Part shown: positions 1 through 11,306 of the stretch, one piece after another
Position numbering within the stretch: position 1 is the stretch's first letter
Layout: the number at the start of each line of letters is the position of its first letter
Origin: Pampus argenteus
Taxonomy: Eukaryota; Chordata; Actinopteri; Scombriformes; Stromateidae
Reading direction: 5' to 3'
Assembly: GCA_036937835.1 (NCBI GenBank)
Contig: CM072873.1
Location: 16,480,001-16,544,000, forward strand
Length of the DNA stretch: 64,000 nt
The notes under the pieces: model-generated
Databases searched by the model: none
The model's input: only the letters and a program-made list of their open reading frames with translations
What the model was told of the DNA's origin: nothing
Translations under genes and position numbers: made by a program

Positions 1-914
<914 letters not shown>

Positions 915-984
915 ACCCCTAGTCTCTCTCTCTCTTACTCACTCTCTCATAGTCTATAGAGACTAGGGGTCTCTATAGACTATG
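915..984 (+). other. Two mutually exclusive hairpins directly after pak2 stop
   Basis: The 13-mer ACCCCTAGTCTCT (915-927) is exactly complementary to AGAGACTAGGGGT (958-970). A perfect 16-bp inverted repeat also pairs CATAGTCTATAGAGAC (948-963) with 969-984, with a 5-base loop. The two stems share 958-970, so only one can form at a time. Both start one base after the TAA. Confidence 0.75.
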
Positions 985-1197
985 AAAGCTTGCGCCAATG
1001 ACAACCAAACCAACCAGCATCTTCTGGTGGTTTACATATGACGATCATCAGCAGCCTGCTTGTGCATGTGTTTTTCCAAAGGTTCGTAAAATGCCTCTTG
1101 ACACGTTTGTACTGATGCCAGTTTAATCGTAGCTTTTTTTGTGCCTTGTTCTAAAGCTGCATACAGCCATAATGTGTTCTGTCTGTTGCAGCCATAG

Positions 1198-1203
1198 TGT
1201 GTG

Positions 1204-1243
<40 letters not shown>

Positions 1244-1252
1244 CGTGTGTGT
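1198..1252. repeat. (TG)n microsatellite
   Basis: Long TG/GT run with a few GC interruptions in the pak2 3'UTR. Reading frames over it are low-complexity artefacts. Confidence 0.9.
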
Positions 1253-2650
1253 TGATAATGCATATCATGAATACAGGATTATTGTTGCAAAAGTTCAAGA
1301 CTCTTTGCACACCAAGGAATCTTAAGACCTGTTCACAAATCTGCTGAGAGCAACTTTTACTGAGGAACTGAGGGACATGGACAACACGTAGCATCATCCC
1401 AACTCCACATGCCACATGGTAGTTTAAAGCAAGTGGGATCAATTGGAAACAGGTAATGTTACGCGTTTGCCTGCACCAATTAGGATTTTGCTTGTTTTTG
1501 TTGCCAGCACTGCAAGTCAAATCTGATCAAATCACATAGTTTGGATGAAACTGTATTTTAGTGTTAAAAACTCAACACGAATGCAAAAATGATAACTAAG
1601 GATTATCTTTTTCATACATTCACATTGATTGATGATGTTTTAGCAAATAAGGAAATCTTAAAATCTAAAAATATTCTTTTGTATCGGATGAAAAAACTTT
1701 TCAACATATTCAACACGTCCTTCATGAGGCTAAAGATAGTGACAAGTCTTGGTGTATGGAGATGCTTGAACTTTTGCAGCTGGTTTCTATGGTTGTTGCT
1801 ATGGTTACACATGTGCATTATGACAGGGTCCAATAGATCAGAAAATGAACTGTGACCCAGCAGTTGACAGTGCAGTCTTTGTGCAGTGAAAAAGCCAATC
1901 AAGTGCCCTTATTTTTTATGTTTTTTTTCAGTCTACTTTTATACATGAAACTTTATAACGGTAGATTAAAAATGTCCAGATTTCTTTTGTTAAGGATGTC
2001 GGGAGTTTAGGGTGTTAACATGAACCAAAACACACACACCCTATCAATAACCCAGCTTGATACACCTTTCGCTATCAAACTATGCAAACCCATCTGAACA
2101 CACTGATGTTTTACTGCTTGAAACCTTGAACTCTGACTGTACCTAAAAGCCACATTTTTATCACCATGATGTTTCATCTAAGTATTCTGTTTGACTTTGG
2201 CCTTGCTGTCGGTGCATTGTTGTCAGTACAACACAAATATCTGCGTGAAAATTGTCTGTCTGAATGAACTGGAGAAAGATTTTGCATTTTTTTTTTTTTT
2301 TTGTATATTATGTATTGTTGATGTCCTGTATTTTAACAGCTTTTTAAAAGTATGTATATCATTGTTTTATATTTGTAACTAACACAACAGAAGACAATTT
2401 TGTTTCAGTTCTCTGATCTATACAGTTATGGACTCCATACCATGAAATGTATTGATAAGCCAGAGACACTCAAGCCAGACCTGAGTTGAGCAGTATTTGG
2501 AAATGATTGTTTGTTTCAACCTGCTTGGGATACAAAATGAGTTTCCAAAATGGGGAAAATACCTCATTTTCCAGCATGTTTAGACACTGTAAAGCTTAAA
2601 AAAAAACTTCCTGCATGATTCAATAAAACGCACTCATACTGGTACTCGAC

Positions 2651-3274
2651 GGGTTGATACAAATACAGAGTACTTCCAAATACTATCAGACAGGCTGGAA
2701 TACAACGTTATGTGACCAGAACACACATTCCACTTAGATGTGTAACATTGAATTATCATTAAGAGTTTACAGTGAATGTGCTGTTGTTCATGAATCCAAA
2801 TCCATACAGTCTGTAAATTATTATTAAAAAAAAAAAAAATGGACCTAAATTGGTTTGTGTTTCAATCGGTGTGAAATATTTGTATGTATTTACATTCTGC
2901 TATTTTGACACAGGGGGGCAGTATTTCACTTTTTTTGTTGCAGGTACAACTCTGACGTCCACACATCACTTTGCACATCACATCATGTTTTTTTAAGGTG
3001 TCAAGTGTTTTGCCAAGTATCATATAATTGTGTTTTATTTTCCTTACACACATATAGCCATAATGGAGATGTTACTGATTTTCTAGCTGATACTAACAAT
3101 CCAAGGACAGGGTGGGTTGCTAATTTGACTCAAATACACCAACCAGTCTTTACAGCTAGTTTAGTTTTTTAACATTGTTTTTCACTTAACATGTTAGATA
3201 CATTTGTAATTGTTTTATTGTTTTGCAGCATCCAAAATCCAACTGCTAGTTGTGTGTTCTGCATCAAAGTCTGT
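2651..3274. other. Intergenic, no gene seen
   Basis: AT-rich DNA between the pak2 3' end and the first IgL relic. A 13-base A run lies near 2826. No gene, RNA or element could be recognised. Confidence 0.5.
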
Positions 3275-3350
3275 TGGTCTGCGGGAGACGGTCTCTCTCT
3301 GAGCTGGACAGCCAGCAGAGGAGTTGATGATGATCTCAGTCGGTATCTAA
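3275..3350 (+). pseudogene. V-A family light-chain V relic
   Basis: A short stretch reads roughly GDGLSLSWTASRGVDDDLS and aligns with the CDR1 part of the intact V-A segments ([18 protein letters not shown]). It has no leader, no CDR3 and no RSS. At the position of the first canonical cysteine it has TGG (Trp), one base from TGC/TGT, whereas intact V-A copies have GCC (Ala). This marks the left edge of the IgL block. Confidence 0.6.
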
Positions 3351-3794
3351 TATTATTTTATTTTAATTTTTTAAGTCACTGTGAATCTGATGCTCAGAGT
3401 CATTTCAGCCTGAACGACTTACAGAAACCTTTTTGAAGTTTGTTTCCAGTCAAAGGGGAAGTGAAACTGATTTTCATGAGCCTGACTCAAAAATTAGTTA
3501 CCCTTTATAAGTCTTCCTCCCTAAGGAAAAGTAAAATATGTTTTGAAATATAAATATTAAACTAATATACCTCATACATCCTTCACAAAACTGTACAAGA
3601 GTCATACAATCTCCTTACGTGACTGTAAAAAAACATATCCTACACTGTGATAAAGCATCATAAGTATTAAAATATCTCTATTTGTCTTTTAACAACATAG
3701 CGAAACTAATATTATATTAAACTGACAATTTTCTTTAGGCAAATACACACCCACTCCTCCTCACCTCTGCTCTTTCTGTTTCACAAGAACAGGT

Positions 3795-3840
3795 GTGTAT
3801 TTGCCTTCTTTAATATATTTTGCATGACTTTTATGCATCA
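3795..3840 (+). promoter_or_regulatory. V-A1 promoter with octamer-like elements
   Basis: TTTTGCAT at 3818-3825 is a 7/8 match to the immunoglobulin octamer ATTTGCAT and lies about 95 bases before the leader ATG, the normal position for a V promoter. A second similar motif (TTTATGCAT) follows at 3829-3837. The same block precedes all four V-A copies. Confidence 0.5.
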
Positions 3841-3919
3841 CTGCTCCTCAGAGTTTAAGTTCTTATGTCACAGAGAGTCTGAACTGTTTTCATGCGCTCA
3901 CACTGAAAACTGCATCAGG

Positions 3920-4434
3920 ATGATGTTGCCAATAACTCTGCTTGTCATGTTGGGTTTTCTGACTCAGGGTGAGAGATTGTGAAAATGTTTGGTTCAAATC
4001 CAGTCTGTTCTCTCCCTTTTACTTTTAATTTTTTTTCTTTTTTTTCTTTTTTCTCTTCTATTATAATGTGAACTACTTCTCTATTGGCTATGTAATATTT
4101 CTTCTCAAGATTTTTTATTTTCTCATTTCAGAGTCTTCTGCCAACAATTTCCTGACTCAGACTGACAAATCCAAGTATGTTAGTCTTGGAGAGACGGTGT
4201 CCATCAGCGCCACAGGGAGTTCAGACATTGGTGCTGATCTCAGTTGGTACCTTCAGAAACCTGGACAAGCTCCCAAACTTCTTATATACGGTGCATCAAC
4301 TCTAAACTCAGGAACACCATCTCGATTCAGTGGCAGTAGATCTGGTTATAGTTACACTCTGACCATCACAGGTGTTCAGGCTGAAGATGTTGGAGATTAC
4401 TACTGTCTTGGCGTACATAGAAATGGTGCGTTCA
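3920..4434 (+). CDS. IgL V segment V-A1 (lacks first Cys)
   Basis: Germline light-chain variable segment. The leader exon is 3920-3968 ([16 protein letters not shown], hydrophobic signal), ending at a GT donor. The V exon is 4132-4434, after a TTTCAG acceptor. The domain starts [19 protein letters not shown], has [15 protein letters not shown] in FR2, RFSGSRSG in FR3 and EDVGDYYC at the second cysteine, then CDR3 LGVHRNGAF. The normal first cysteine (TVSISC in other V domains) is Ala: [10 protein letters not shown]. No other cysteine is present in the domain, so the intradomain disulphide cannot form. The frame is open and a perfect 12-RSS follows. It sits downstream of C1 and faces it head-on, so joining to a minus-strand J would be by inversion. 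It looks recombination-competent; protein function is inferred only. Confidence 0.88.
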
Positions 4435-4462
4435 CACAGTGATTTAGAGTCGTACAAAAACC
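4435..4462 (+). promoter_or_regulatory. 12-RSS of V-A1
   Basis: Heptamer CACAGTG (4435-4441), 12-base spacer, nonamer ACAAAAACC (4454-4462). Both motifs match consensus closely. Confidence 0.93.
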
Positions 4463-5235
4463 TCCTTCAGTTTGACTGAACTGAAAACGTCCTGCTGCAG
4501 CTGCAGAGGGTTGGTAAAGAGACTGTGATGAGGATAACTGGTGGAGTGAACACAACACTCTGACTCTGACACACAAGAGTCATCAAGCAGAACCACAATG
4601 AACCGAAATAAAAGTGACACAAACTGAAAGACACTCTTCCATTTACAGTTTAAACTCTTGTTAGAGAACAACCACAGACAGCAACACATTATTGACATAA
4701 TCTCCACTAACACAATATAAAATAATACAACGACAACCCAAAAGATAATTAATATTTCTGATTTATTATTGAAGATTTTAAAATTCAATATGTTCACATT
4801 AAAATATCTCAAGATGATAGAAAAACGACCATCTCCTATACAATTAGGTATAGTATAATATCAGGTATGATGATATTGTGATGATTAAGAAGGTATTTTT
4901 CATAATGAATATATTATGAAAGAAATACAAAGACACAGACTCATTATAATCAACACTTTGATTTAATGATGGTTCAATGTTCAAGTCACATTTTAAATGT
5001 ATGCATAGTTTCTCTTGGAGTGAAACTAAAAACATTCAGTTTCATTTGAAAAGTAAAGAACATAAAGCAGAATATAATGAAGATCAGTATTAGAAAGCAA
5101 CATGCACATTAAAACACTGAGTAGAGAAATGTGACACTTGCAGAAACAGCTGAACAGAGAAGATCTGTAGCTTCATCAAGATGTGTAACAAAGAAAAAGA
5201 AGCATCATTTCCAGACAGTAAGTGTTGCTGAAGCT
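4463..5235 (-). other. Spacer / 3' flank of C1
   Basis: Noncoding DNA shared with the other V-A/C units. On the minus strand it is the 3'UTR of C1; ATTAAA (plus-strand TTTAAT at 4962-4967) is a plausible poly(A) signal about 270 bases after the stop. Reading frames seen here recur in every unit only because the units are duplicated. Confidence 0.55.
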
Positions 5236-5558
5236 CTACTCTGAGCAGCGGTCAGGGTCCAGGCTTTGAGTGACAGGGGTCTGTCCATTCAGACTGGCCT
5301 CACAGCTCACTGAGCCCGCCTTCCTCCACTGGTCTGGAAGGAGGCTCAGGGTGCTGCTCCTGCTGTAGTGGCCGTCACTCCCCAGGACCTCCGGGCTGTG
5401 TGACACCCCTGAGGAGCTGCTGCTGCCCCCCACCTTCCAGTCCAGCCTCCAGGCTGAGGGGAAGCCCCCGCTGGCCAGACACACCAGTGTGGCCCTGCCC
5501 TGCTGCAGCTCCTCTCTGGAGGGGGGGAGGACGTTCAGGGTGGGTCGCACCACACCCA
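5236..5558 (-). CDS. IgL constant exon C1 (L1/kappa-like)
   Basis: Single exon encoding a C1-set light-chain constant domain. On the minus strand it opens after a CTGCAG acceptor and reads GVVRPTLNVLPPSREELQQG. It has the first cysteine in ATLVCLASGGFPS, the core Trp in WRLDWKVGGSSSS, SSTLSLLPDQWRK, and the second cysteine in GSVSCEASLNGQTP. It ends DPDRCSE and TAG (5236-5238); the penultimate-region Cys would bond the heavy chain. Splice phase fits J1: J1 leaves one base (T) and this exon supplies TG. The VLPPSREELQQGxATLVCL pattern matches the teleost L1 isotype as I know it. C1 and C4 share the variants LNV and LNGQ, so they are the closest pair. Confidence 0.92.
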
Positions 5559-6247
5559 CTGCAGGAGAGAGAGAGGGGGGGAGGGGGAGGAAAGATAAAG
5601 ACACACTTTACAGCTTGTTCTGCTATGACACTCATAGACTGAGACTCTGACCGTCAGACACACGACTTAAATGCAGTGAAAAAGGTTCATTAATAATAAT
5701 TATTGATGCCATCTTCATATGTGAAACACTCATGTGGAAACAGTTAAAACCTTTGTCATCTGTCTCTTTCACTTCCTTTTCAGCTACATGTGAAATAAAT
5801 GAACCGTGAACACAAAGCTGAGCTGCATTAACTGATCAAATCATATTATCTGTAATAACATTTTAAACATAAAAATGGTTCAACGGATTAACATAAATAA
5901 ATCAATTTAAAAAAAACTATAGTACTGATCTTATGTACTGAAGTTTACACTTTCATACAACCAAATGTTACGATTAGACAGTTAAAATCTGATTAATAAT
6001 TCAAACTTATCATGAAAATAGAATATTAAAAAATGTTTGTTTGTTTCTATAAATGATATTTTCTGCAATACTGAATGAATTTTGATTTTTGTAAAGTTTC
6101 TTCTCAGATTGTGAGATCAGTCTTTTTTGATAAATAACTAAAATTATCAACAACTTTTAACACTGAACTTGATCAAATTCTCATTCAAAATATAATACAT
6201 TTTATAAATGCTTCATGTTGTACAAAATAAAAGTCTCTGGTACTTAC
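5559..6247 (-). other. J1-C1 intron
   Basis: 689 bases of AT-rich intron. A CT-rich tract lies directly before the C exon. Copies of similar length lie in the J4-C4 (694) and J5-C5 (695) units. Confidence 0.7.
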
Positions 6248-6285
6248 AGTCAACGATGAGTTTGGTTCCTCCACCAAAAGTCCAC
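6248..6285 (-). CDS. IgL J segment J1
   Basis: On the minus strand it encodes [12 protein letters not shown], with the FGxG motif of light-chain J, and ends with one extra base before a GTAAGT donor. A 23-RSS precedes it. The first residue (Trp) is unusual but identical in J4 and J5. Confidence 0.93.
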
Positions 6286-6324
6286 CACAGTGATACAAAC
6301 TCATTAAGTGGCCGTACAAAAACC
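6286..6324 (-). promoter_or_regulatory. 23-RSS of J1
   Basis: On the minus strand: nonamer GGTTTTTGT (6316-6324), 23-base spacer (6293-6315), heptamer CACTGTG (6286-6292). Confidence 0.93.
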
Positions 6325-6874
6325 TCCTGCACTGTGAACAAGCATCTATCCACTGAAAAAACTCTGCTTTTTATCATAACAAAGTAAACTTTATTAAATT
6401 TGATTACTTTGTTTAATCTACAAATCTTATCTAATTATGTGCATTGAAATTGTTGTCTAAATGAAGATTATAACACACATTTTACTGTACTTTTCTACAC
6501 CTGACGGAGAAACAGTTACAGTCTCCTTGTAACAGAGTTATTTTACTTTTACACAATTTTATATTAGTTAATACATGGTTAAATTAACTCATTGGTTTTT
6601 CATGATAATGATTTAAATCAAATTAAAGACTGAAATACATATTTTTTCTTCAGTAATCCATGTAAGTAATTTACAGCAGACAAACAGACATATCAAACCA
6701 ACCACAGTGGACACAAACTTATCCATAAATCCTCAACTTCACTTGTATAAATATTATTTTTCATTCCATTAAGATCATAGATGGTGTAAATCCAAGCTGT
6801 ATTTCTCCTGATTTTGTGTCCCACGTTACCTTCAGTCTGTTGAGAGCACAGAAATCATTTCCATAGAGAGGAGG

Positions 6875-6919
6875 CTTTGCATCGTCAGCTGATCCTCCAG
6901 TGAACTGAGAAGGTTTATA
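6875..6919 (+). promoter_or_regulatory. V-B1 promoter: octamer-like and TATA
   Basis: CTTTGCAT (6875-6882) matches the Ig octamer ATTTGCAT in 7 of 8 bases. TTTATA (6914-6919) is a TATA-like box about 65 bases before the ATG. The arrangement repeats before every V-B copy, for example 10698-10705 and 10737-10742 before V-B2. Confidence 0.65.
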
Positions 6920-6984
6920 GTCCTGTGAGTTCAACACTGCAGGACTCAGATCTGTCAGTCAACACAGCAGAAACCACAACCACC

Positions 6985-7434
6985 ATGACTCTCATCACCA
7001 TCCTCATCTGGACGCTGGCCTGCTGCTGTTTTACAGGTTCATTCACTCAGCAACATTTCAAACATGATGTGCTGCCTTTTCTCTCATTTATTTCTGCTGA
7101 TAAATGAAGGATTTGTTTTTGTGTACAGGATGCAGCGGTCAGGTGACTGTGACTCAACCTCCAGTAGTGACATTTACTCCAGGATCCACTGTCACTCTGA
7201 CCTGTAAAACCAGCAGAGCTGTCTACAACAACGATTACATGTTCTGGTATCAACAGAAAACTGGACAGCCTCCAAAGCTCATAATAAGATATGTGAGCAC
7301 ACTTGAATCAGGAACACCAGCTCGGTTTAGTGGCAGTGGACGCAGCTCTGACTTCACTTTGACCATCAGTGGAGTTCAGACTGAAGATGCAGCAGTTTAC
7401 TACTGTCAGAGTTACCACAGTGGTGGTGTGTTCA
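6985..7434 (+). CDS. IgL V segment V-B1 (kappa-like)
   Basis: The leader exon is 6985-7036 ([18 protein letters not shown], signal peptide). A short intron follows, then the V exon 7129-7434. The domain starts [18 protein letters not shown] and has both canonical cysteines (TVTLTCKTS and AVYYCQSYH), FR2 [11 protein letters not shown] and FR3 [20 protein letters not shown]1 is [11 protein letters not shown] and CDR3 is QSYHSGGVF. The FR2 end reads KLIIRYVS where other copies have KLLI. The frame is open and a consensus 12-RSS follows, so it looks functional. It lies upstream of J1 in opposite orientation, so V-J joining must invert the intervening DNA. Confidence 0.93.
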
Positions 7435-7462
7435 CACAGTGATTTGTAGTCGTACAAAAACC
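7435..7462 (+). promoter_or_regulatory. 12-RSS of V-B1
   Basis: CACAGTG, 12-base spacer, ACAAAAACC; consensus. Confidence 0.93.
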
Positions 7463-8500
7463 TCCCTCAGTCAGACTGCAGAGACACTGAGCTGTTACAG
7501 CAGGAACCGACTGCAGCTGCTGAAGAGGAAGAGACTCTGACACAAACCACTGAACACAGAGCTGACAGTAACCTCACCAAGCACACAAAACTGATTCTCA
7601 TTAATATATTATCAAATAATACATTTCAGTTTGATTCAAGTTTACAAGCAAAACTTTGACCACTAATAACATCATGTTGTTCTCTTTACATTCATCGTCA
7701 GCAGTAAAGTTGTGAAAATGAACTAATCACATATTTAATAAATGACCTTCACCTTGATGAAAGTCCAGGTTTTCTTCTCCTGACCTGCACTATGAAACAA
7801 AACTAGTAAAATAAATATTTTTCATATTATTCACATCACAATATGTTTAGTCTCCACAGAGATGAGTGTCAGTAGAAGATTTAAACATTTGACGTTTTGA
7901 ATTTCCATCACACCAACATACAAACACACCTCATCATATTATTTGTCAGTATCAGCTTTATTAGCAAATCAGTCATTAACATCACTGTTATTAAACACAC
8001 TCACACCTTGATGCTGAACTACACAACAAACATGTGTTGATGTTGTGGTGAAGTGTGGAGGGAAAGATCAGGTAGATGTGAAGGTCACCTAAAGAGTTGA
8101 GGAGGCCTGAACTAAATACATGGAGGTAAGATGGTTTACATCCCAGCTGTTCTGCTGCTGCCTTTATATCAGTCTTCCTGTTATCATGATTGCAACACCT
8201 GGATCTGGATGATGAGACTGAATTAAAATATCATGAAAACAATGAAAGAATTAAAAATCAATCAAATGTTGTGTCACACTGAGTTAAAATTTCACCAAAT
8301 TGCCAACAGAGGGCGCCACACATCTGTTAATGAGCATAAAGTCATATTAGGATATAAAAAAGTAAAAAAAAGAGAATATTTGTAACATAAAAAGAGGATG
8401 AGGTCCAAGTTTGTTAAATAAATTTAAAGTTATCTTCAGTTTTGATGATCTCTCACTCCTCCTCACCTCTGCTCTTTCTGTTTCACAAGAACAGGTGTGT
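7463..8500. repeat. IgL inter-unit spacer (duplicated)
   Basis: Noncoding spacer between units 1 and 2. About 7.77-8.42 kb is nearly identical to 13.8-14.45 kb and, inverted, to parts of 43.4-43.8, 55.0-55.6 and 59.7-60.3 kb. It marks the border of the duplicated IgL unit and carries a CTCF-like motif. Confidence 0.8.
8303..8317 (+). promoter_or_regulatory. CTCF-like motif, forward
   Basis: CCAACAGAGGGCGCC resembles the vertebrate CTCF core (CCASYAGRKGGCGC). It is plus-oriented and one of seven related motifs in the IgL spacers. Binding is inferred only. Confidence 0.4.
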
Positions 8501-8621
8501 ATTTGCCTTCTTTAATATATTTTGCATGACTTTTATGCATCACTGCTCCTCAGAGTTTAAGTTCTTATGTCACAGAGAGTCTGAACTGTTTTCATGCGCT
8601 CACACTGAAAACTGCATCAGG

Positions 8622-9117
8622 ATGATGTTGCCAATAACTCTGCTTGTCATGTTGGGTTTTCTGACTCAGGGTGAGAGATTGTGAAAATGTTTGGTTCAAA
8701 TCCAGTCTGTTCTCTCCCTTTTACTTTTCATTTTTCTCTTCTATTATAATCTGAACTACTTCTCTATTGGCTATGTAATATTTCTTCTCAAGATTTTTAA
8801 TTTTCTCATTTCAGAGTCTTCTGCCAACAATTTCCTGACTCAGACTGACAAATCCAAGTATGTTAGTCTTGGAGAGACGGTGTCCATCAGCGCCACAGGG
8901 AGTTCAAACATTGGTGCTGATCTCAGTTGGTACCTTCAGAAACCTGGACAAGCTCCCAAACTTCTTATATACGATGCATCAACTCTAAACTCAGGAACTC
9001 CATCTCGATTCAGTGGCAGTAGATCTGGTTCTAGTTACACTCTGACCATCACAGGTGTTCAGGCTGAAGATGTTGGAGATTACTACTGTCTTGGTTATCA
9101 TGGTAGTGGAGCGTTCA
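8622..9117 (+). CDS. IgL V segment V-A2 (lacks first Cys)
   Basis: Leader exon 8622-8670, V exon 8815-9117. Framework is as in V-A1, again with [10 protein letters not shown] instead of a cysteine and a normal DYYC. It differs from V-A1 mainly in CDRs: [18 protein letters not shown], and CDR3 LGYHGSGAF. Frame open. It belongs to unit 2, downstream of C2 in opposite orientation. Confidence 0.88.
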
Positions 9118-9145
9118 CACAGTGATTTAGAGTCGTACAAAAACC
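9118..9145 (+). promoter_or_regulatory. 12-RSS of V-A2
   Basis: CACAGTG, 12-base spacer ATTTAGAGTCGT, ACAAAAACC; identical to V-A1. Confidence 0.93.
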
Positions 9146-9918
9146 TCCTTCAGTTTGACTGAACTGAAAACGTCCTGCTGCAGCTGCAGAGGGTTGGTAA
9201 AGAGACTGTGATGAGGATAACTGGTGGAGTGAACACAACACTCTGACTCTGACACACAAGAGTCATCAAGCAGAACCACAATGAACCGAAATAAAAGTGA
9301 CACAAACTGAAAGACACTCTTCCATTTACAGTTTAAACTCTTGTTAGAGAACAACCACAGACAGCAACACATTATTGACATAATCTCCACTAACACAATA
9401 TAAAATAATACAACGACAACCCAAAAGATAATTAATATTTCCAATTGATTATTGAAGATTTTAAAATTCAATATGTTCACACTCAAATGTCACAAGATGA
9501 TAGAAAAACAACCATCTCCTATACTATTAGGTATAGTATAATATCAGATATGATGATATTGTGATGATTAAGAAGGTCTTTTTCATAATGAATATATTAT
9601 AAAAGAAATACAAAGACACAGACTCATTATAATCAACACTTTGATTTAATGATGGTTCAATGTTCAAGTCACATTTTAAATGTATGCATAGTTTCTCTTG
9701 GAGTGAAACTAAAAACATTCAGTTTCATTTGAAAAGTAATGAACATAAAGCAGAATATAATGAAGATCAGTATTAGAAAGCAACATGCACATTAAAACAC
9801 TGAGTAGAGAAATGTGACACTTGCAGAAACAGCTGAACAGAGAAGATCTGTAGCTTCATCAAGATCTGTAACAAAGAAAAAGAAGCATCATTTCCAGACA
9901 GGAAGTGTTGCTGAAGCT
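9146..9918 (-). other. Spacer / 3' flank of C2
   Basis: Noncoding, closely matching 4463-5235. Minus-strand ATTAAA (plus TTTAAT at 9645-9650) is a candidate poly(A) signal for C2. Confidence 0.55.
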
Positions 9919-10241
9919 CTACTCTGAGCAGCGGTCAGGGTCCAGGCTTTGAGTGACAGGGGTCTGTCCACTCAGACTGGCCTCACAGCTCACTGAGCCC
10001 GCCTTCCTCCACTGGTCTGGAAGGAGGCTCAGGGTGCTGCTCCTGCTGTAGTGGCCGTCACTCCCCAGGACCTCCGGGCTGTGTGACACCCCTGAGGAGC
10101 TGCTGCTGCCCCCCACCTTCCAGTCCAGCCTCCAGGCTGAGGGGAAGCCCCCGCTGGCCAGACACACCAGTGTGGCCCTGCCCTGCTGCAGCTCCTCTCT
10201 GGAGGGGGGGAGGACGGTCAGGGTGGGCCGCACCACACCCA
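9919..10241 (-). CDS. IgL constant exon C2 (L1-like), no J of its own
   Basis: C1-set constant domain, open from the CTGCAG acceptor to TAG, with the same landmarks as C1 (ATLVCLASGGFPS, WKVGG, VSCEAS, DRCSE). It differs as TLTVLPP and SLSGQTP, like C5. Unlike the other C exons it has no J segment: the DNA between it and V-B2 is only 566 bases, and the part that carries J in unit 1 is missing. It might be reached by splicing from the next upstream J (J3 at 13.2 kb) past C3, or be unused. Confidence 0.9.
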
Positions 10242-10807
10242 CTGCAGGAGAGAGAGAGAGGGGGAGGAGAGGGGGAGGAAAGATAAAGACACAAAACTTT
10301 ACAGCTTGTTCTGCTATGACACTCATAGACTGAGACTCTGACCGTCAGACACACGACTTAAATGCAGTGAAAAAGGTTCATTAATAATAATTATTGATGC
10401 CATCTTCATATGTGAAACACTCATGTGGAAACAGTTAAAACCTTTGTCATCTGTCTCTTTCACTTCCTTTTCAGCTACATGTGAAATAAATAAACCGTGA
10501 ACACAAAGCTGAGCTGCATTAACTGATCAAATCATATTAACTTATCCTTAAATCCTCAACTTCACTTGTATAAATATTATTTTTCATTCCATTAAGATCA
10601 TAGATGGTGTAAATCCAAGCTGTATTTCTCCTGATTTTGTGTCCCACGTTGCCTTCAGTCTGTTGAGAGCACAGAAATCATTTCCATAGAGAGGAGGCTT
10701 TGCATCGTCAGCTGATCCTCCAGTGAACTGAGAAGGTTTATAGTCCTGTGAGTTCAACACTGCAGGACTCAGATCTGTCAGTCAACACAGCAGAAACCAC
10801 AACCACC
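10242..10807. other. J-deleted intron remnant of unit 2
   Basis: The sequence follows the J-C intron of unit 1 up to about 10538 (ATCATATTA), then jumps to the V-B upstream sequence that in unit 1 begins near 6718. About 0.87 kb, including J and its 23-RSS, is absent. The V-B2 promoter motifs lie at 10698-10742. Confidence 0.8.
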
Positions 10808-11278
10808 ATGACTCTCATCACCATCCTCATCTGGACGCTGGCCTGCTGCTGTTTTACAGGTTCATTCACTCAGCAACATTTCAAACATGATGTGCTGCCT
10901 TTTCTCACATTTATTTCTGCTGATAAATGAAGGATTTGTTTTTGTCTGCAGGATGCAGCGGTCAGGTGACTGTGACTCAACCTCCAGTAGTGACATTTAC
11001 TCCAGGATCCACTGTCACTCTGACCTGTAAAACCAGCAGAGCTGTCTACCGATACAGTGATGGCGATGAGGGTATGTACTGGTATCAACAGAAAACTGGA
11101 CAGCCTCCAAAGCTCCTAATAAAATATGTGAGCACACTTGAATCAGGAACACCAGCTCGGTTTAGTGGCAGTGGAAGCAGCTCTGACTTCACTTTGACCA
11201 TCAGTGGAGTTCAGACTGAAGATGCAGCAGTTTACTACTGTCAGAGTTACCACATTATAAACAGTGCTGATGTGTTCA
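10808..11278 (+). CDS. IgL V segment V-B2 (long CDR1)
   Basis: Leader exon 10808-10859 and V exon 10952-11278. Both cysteines are present. CDR1 is longer than in V-B1 ([14 protein letters not shown]) and CDR3 is [12 protein letters not shown]. The framework is almost identical to V-B1. Frame open; consensus 12-RSS. Confidence 0.93.
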
Positions 11279-11306
11279 CACAGTGATTTGTAGTCGTACA
11301 AAAACC
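11279..11306 (+). promoter_or_regulatory. 12-RSS of V-B2
   Basis: CACAGTG, 12-base spacer ATTTGTAGTCGT, ACAAAAACC. Confidence 0.93.

Larger units (their letters stand above)
915..2650 (+). other. pak2 3'UTR with poly(A) signal
   Basis: Sequence after the pak2 stop has no supportable reading frame. It holds two overlapping hairpins just after the stop (separate entry) and a TG microsatellite. A canonical AATAAA lies at 2622-2627, the best candidate for the transcript end. AT-rich unique sequence follows to about 3.2 kb with nothing recognisable. Confidence 0.6.

Noticed and set aside
1032..1520. 162-residue minus-strand frame with a His/Thr run in pak2 3'UTR
   Set aside because: Driven by the TG microsatellite; no conserved features.
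4444..4812. Recurring ~120-residue frame beside each V-A segment (also 9127, 42215, 58546)
   Set aside because: Conserved only because whole IgL units are duplicated; it overlaps the RSS and V flank, has no known domain, and changes length between copies.
5400..5642. 80-residue plus-strand frame opposite C1 (also opposite C2, C4, C5)
   Set aside because: Antisense shadow of the GC-rich constant exon; appears only because that exon lacks stops on the other strand.
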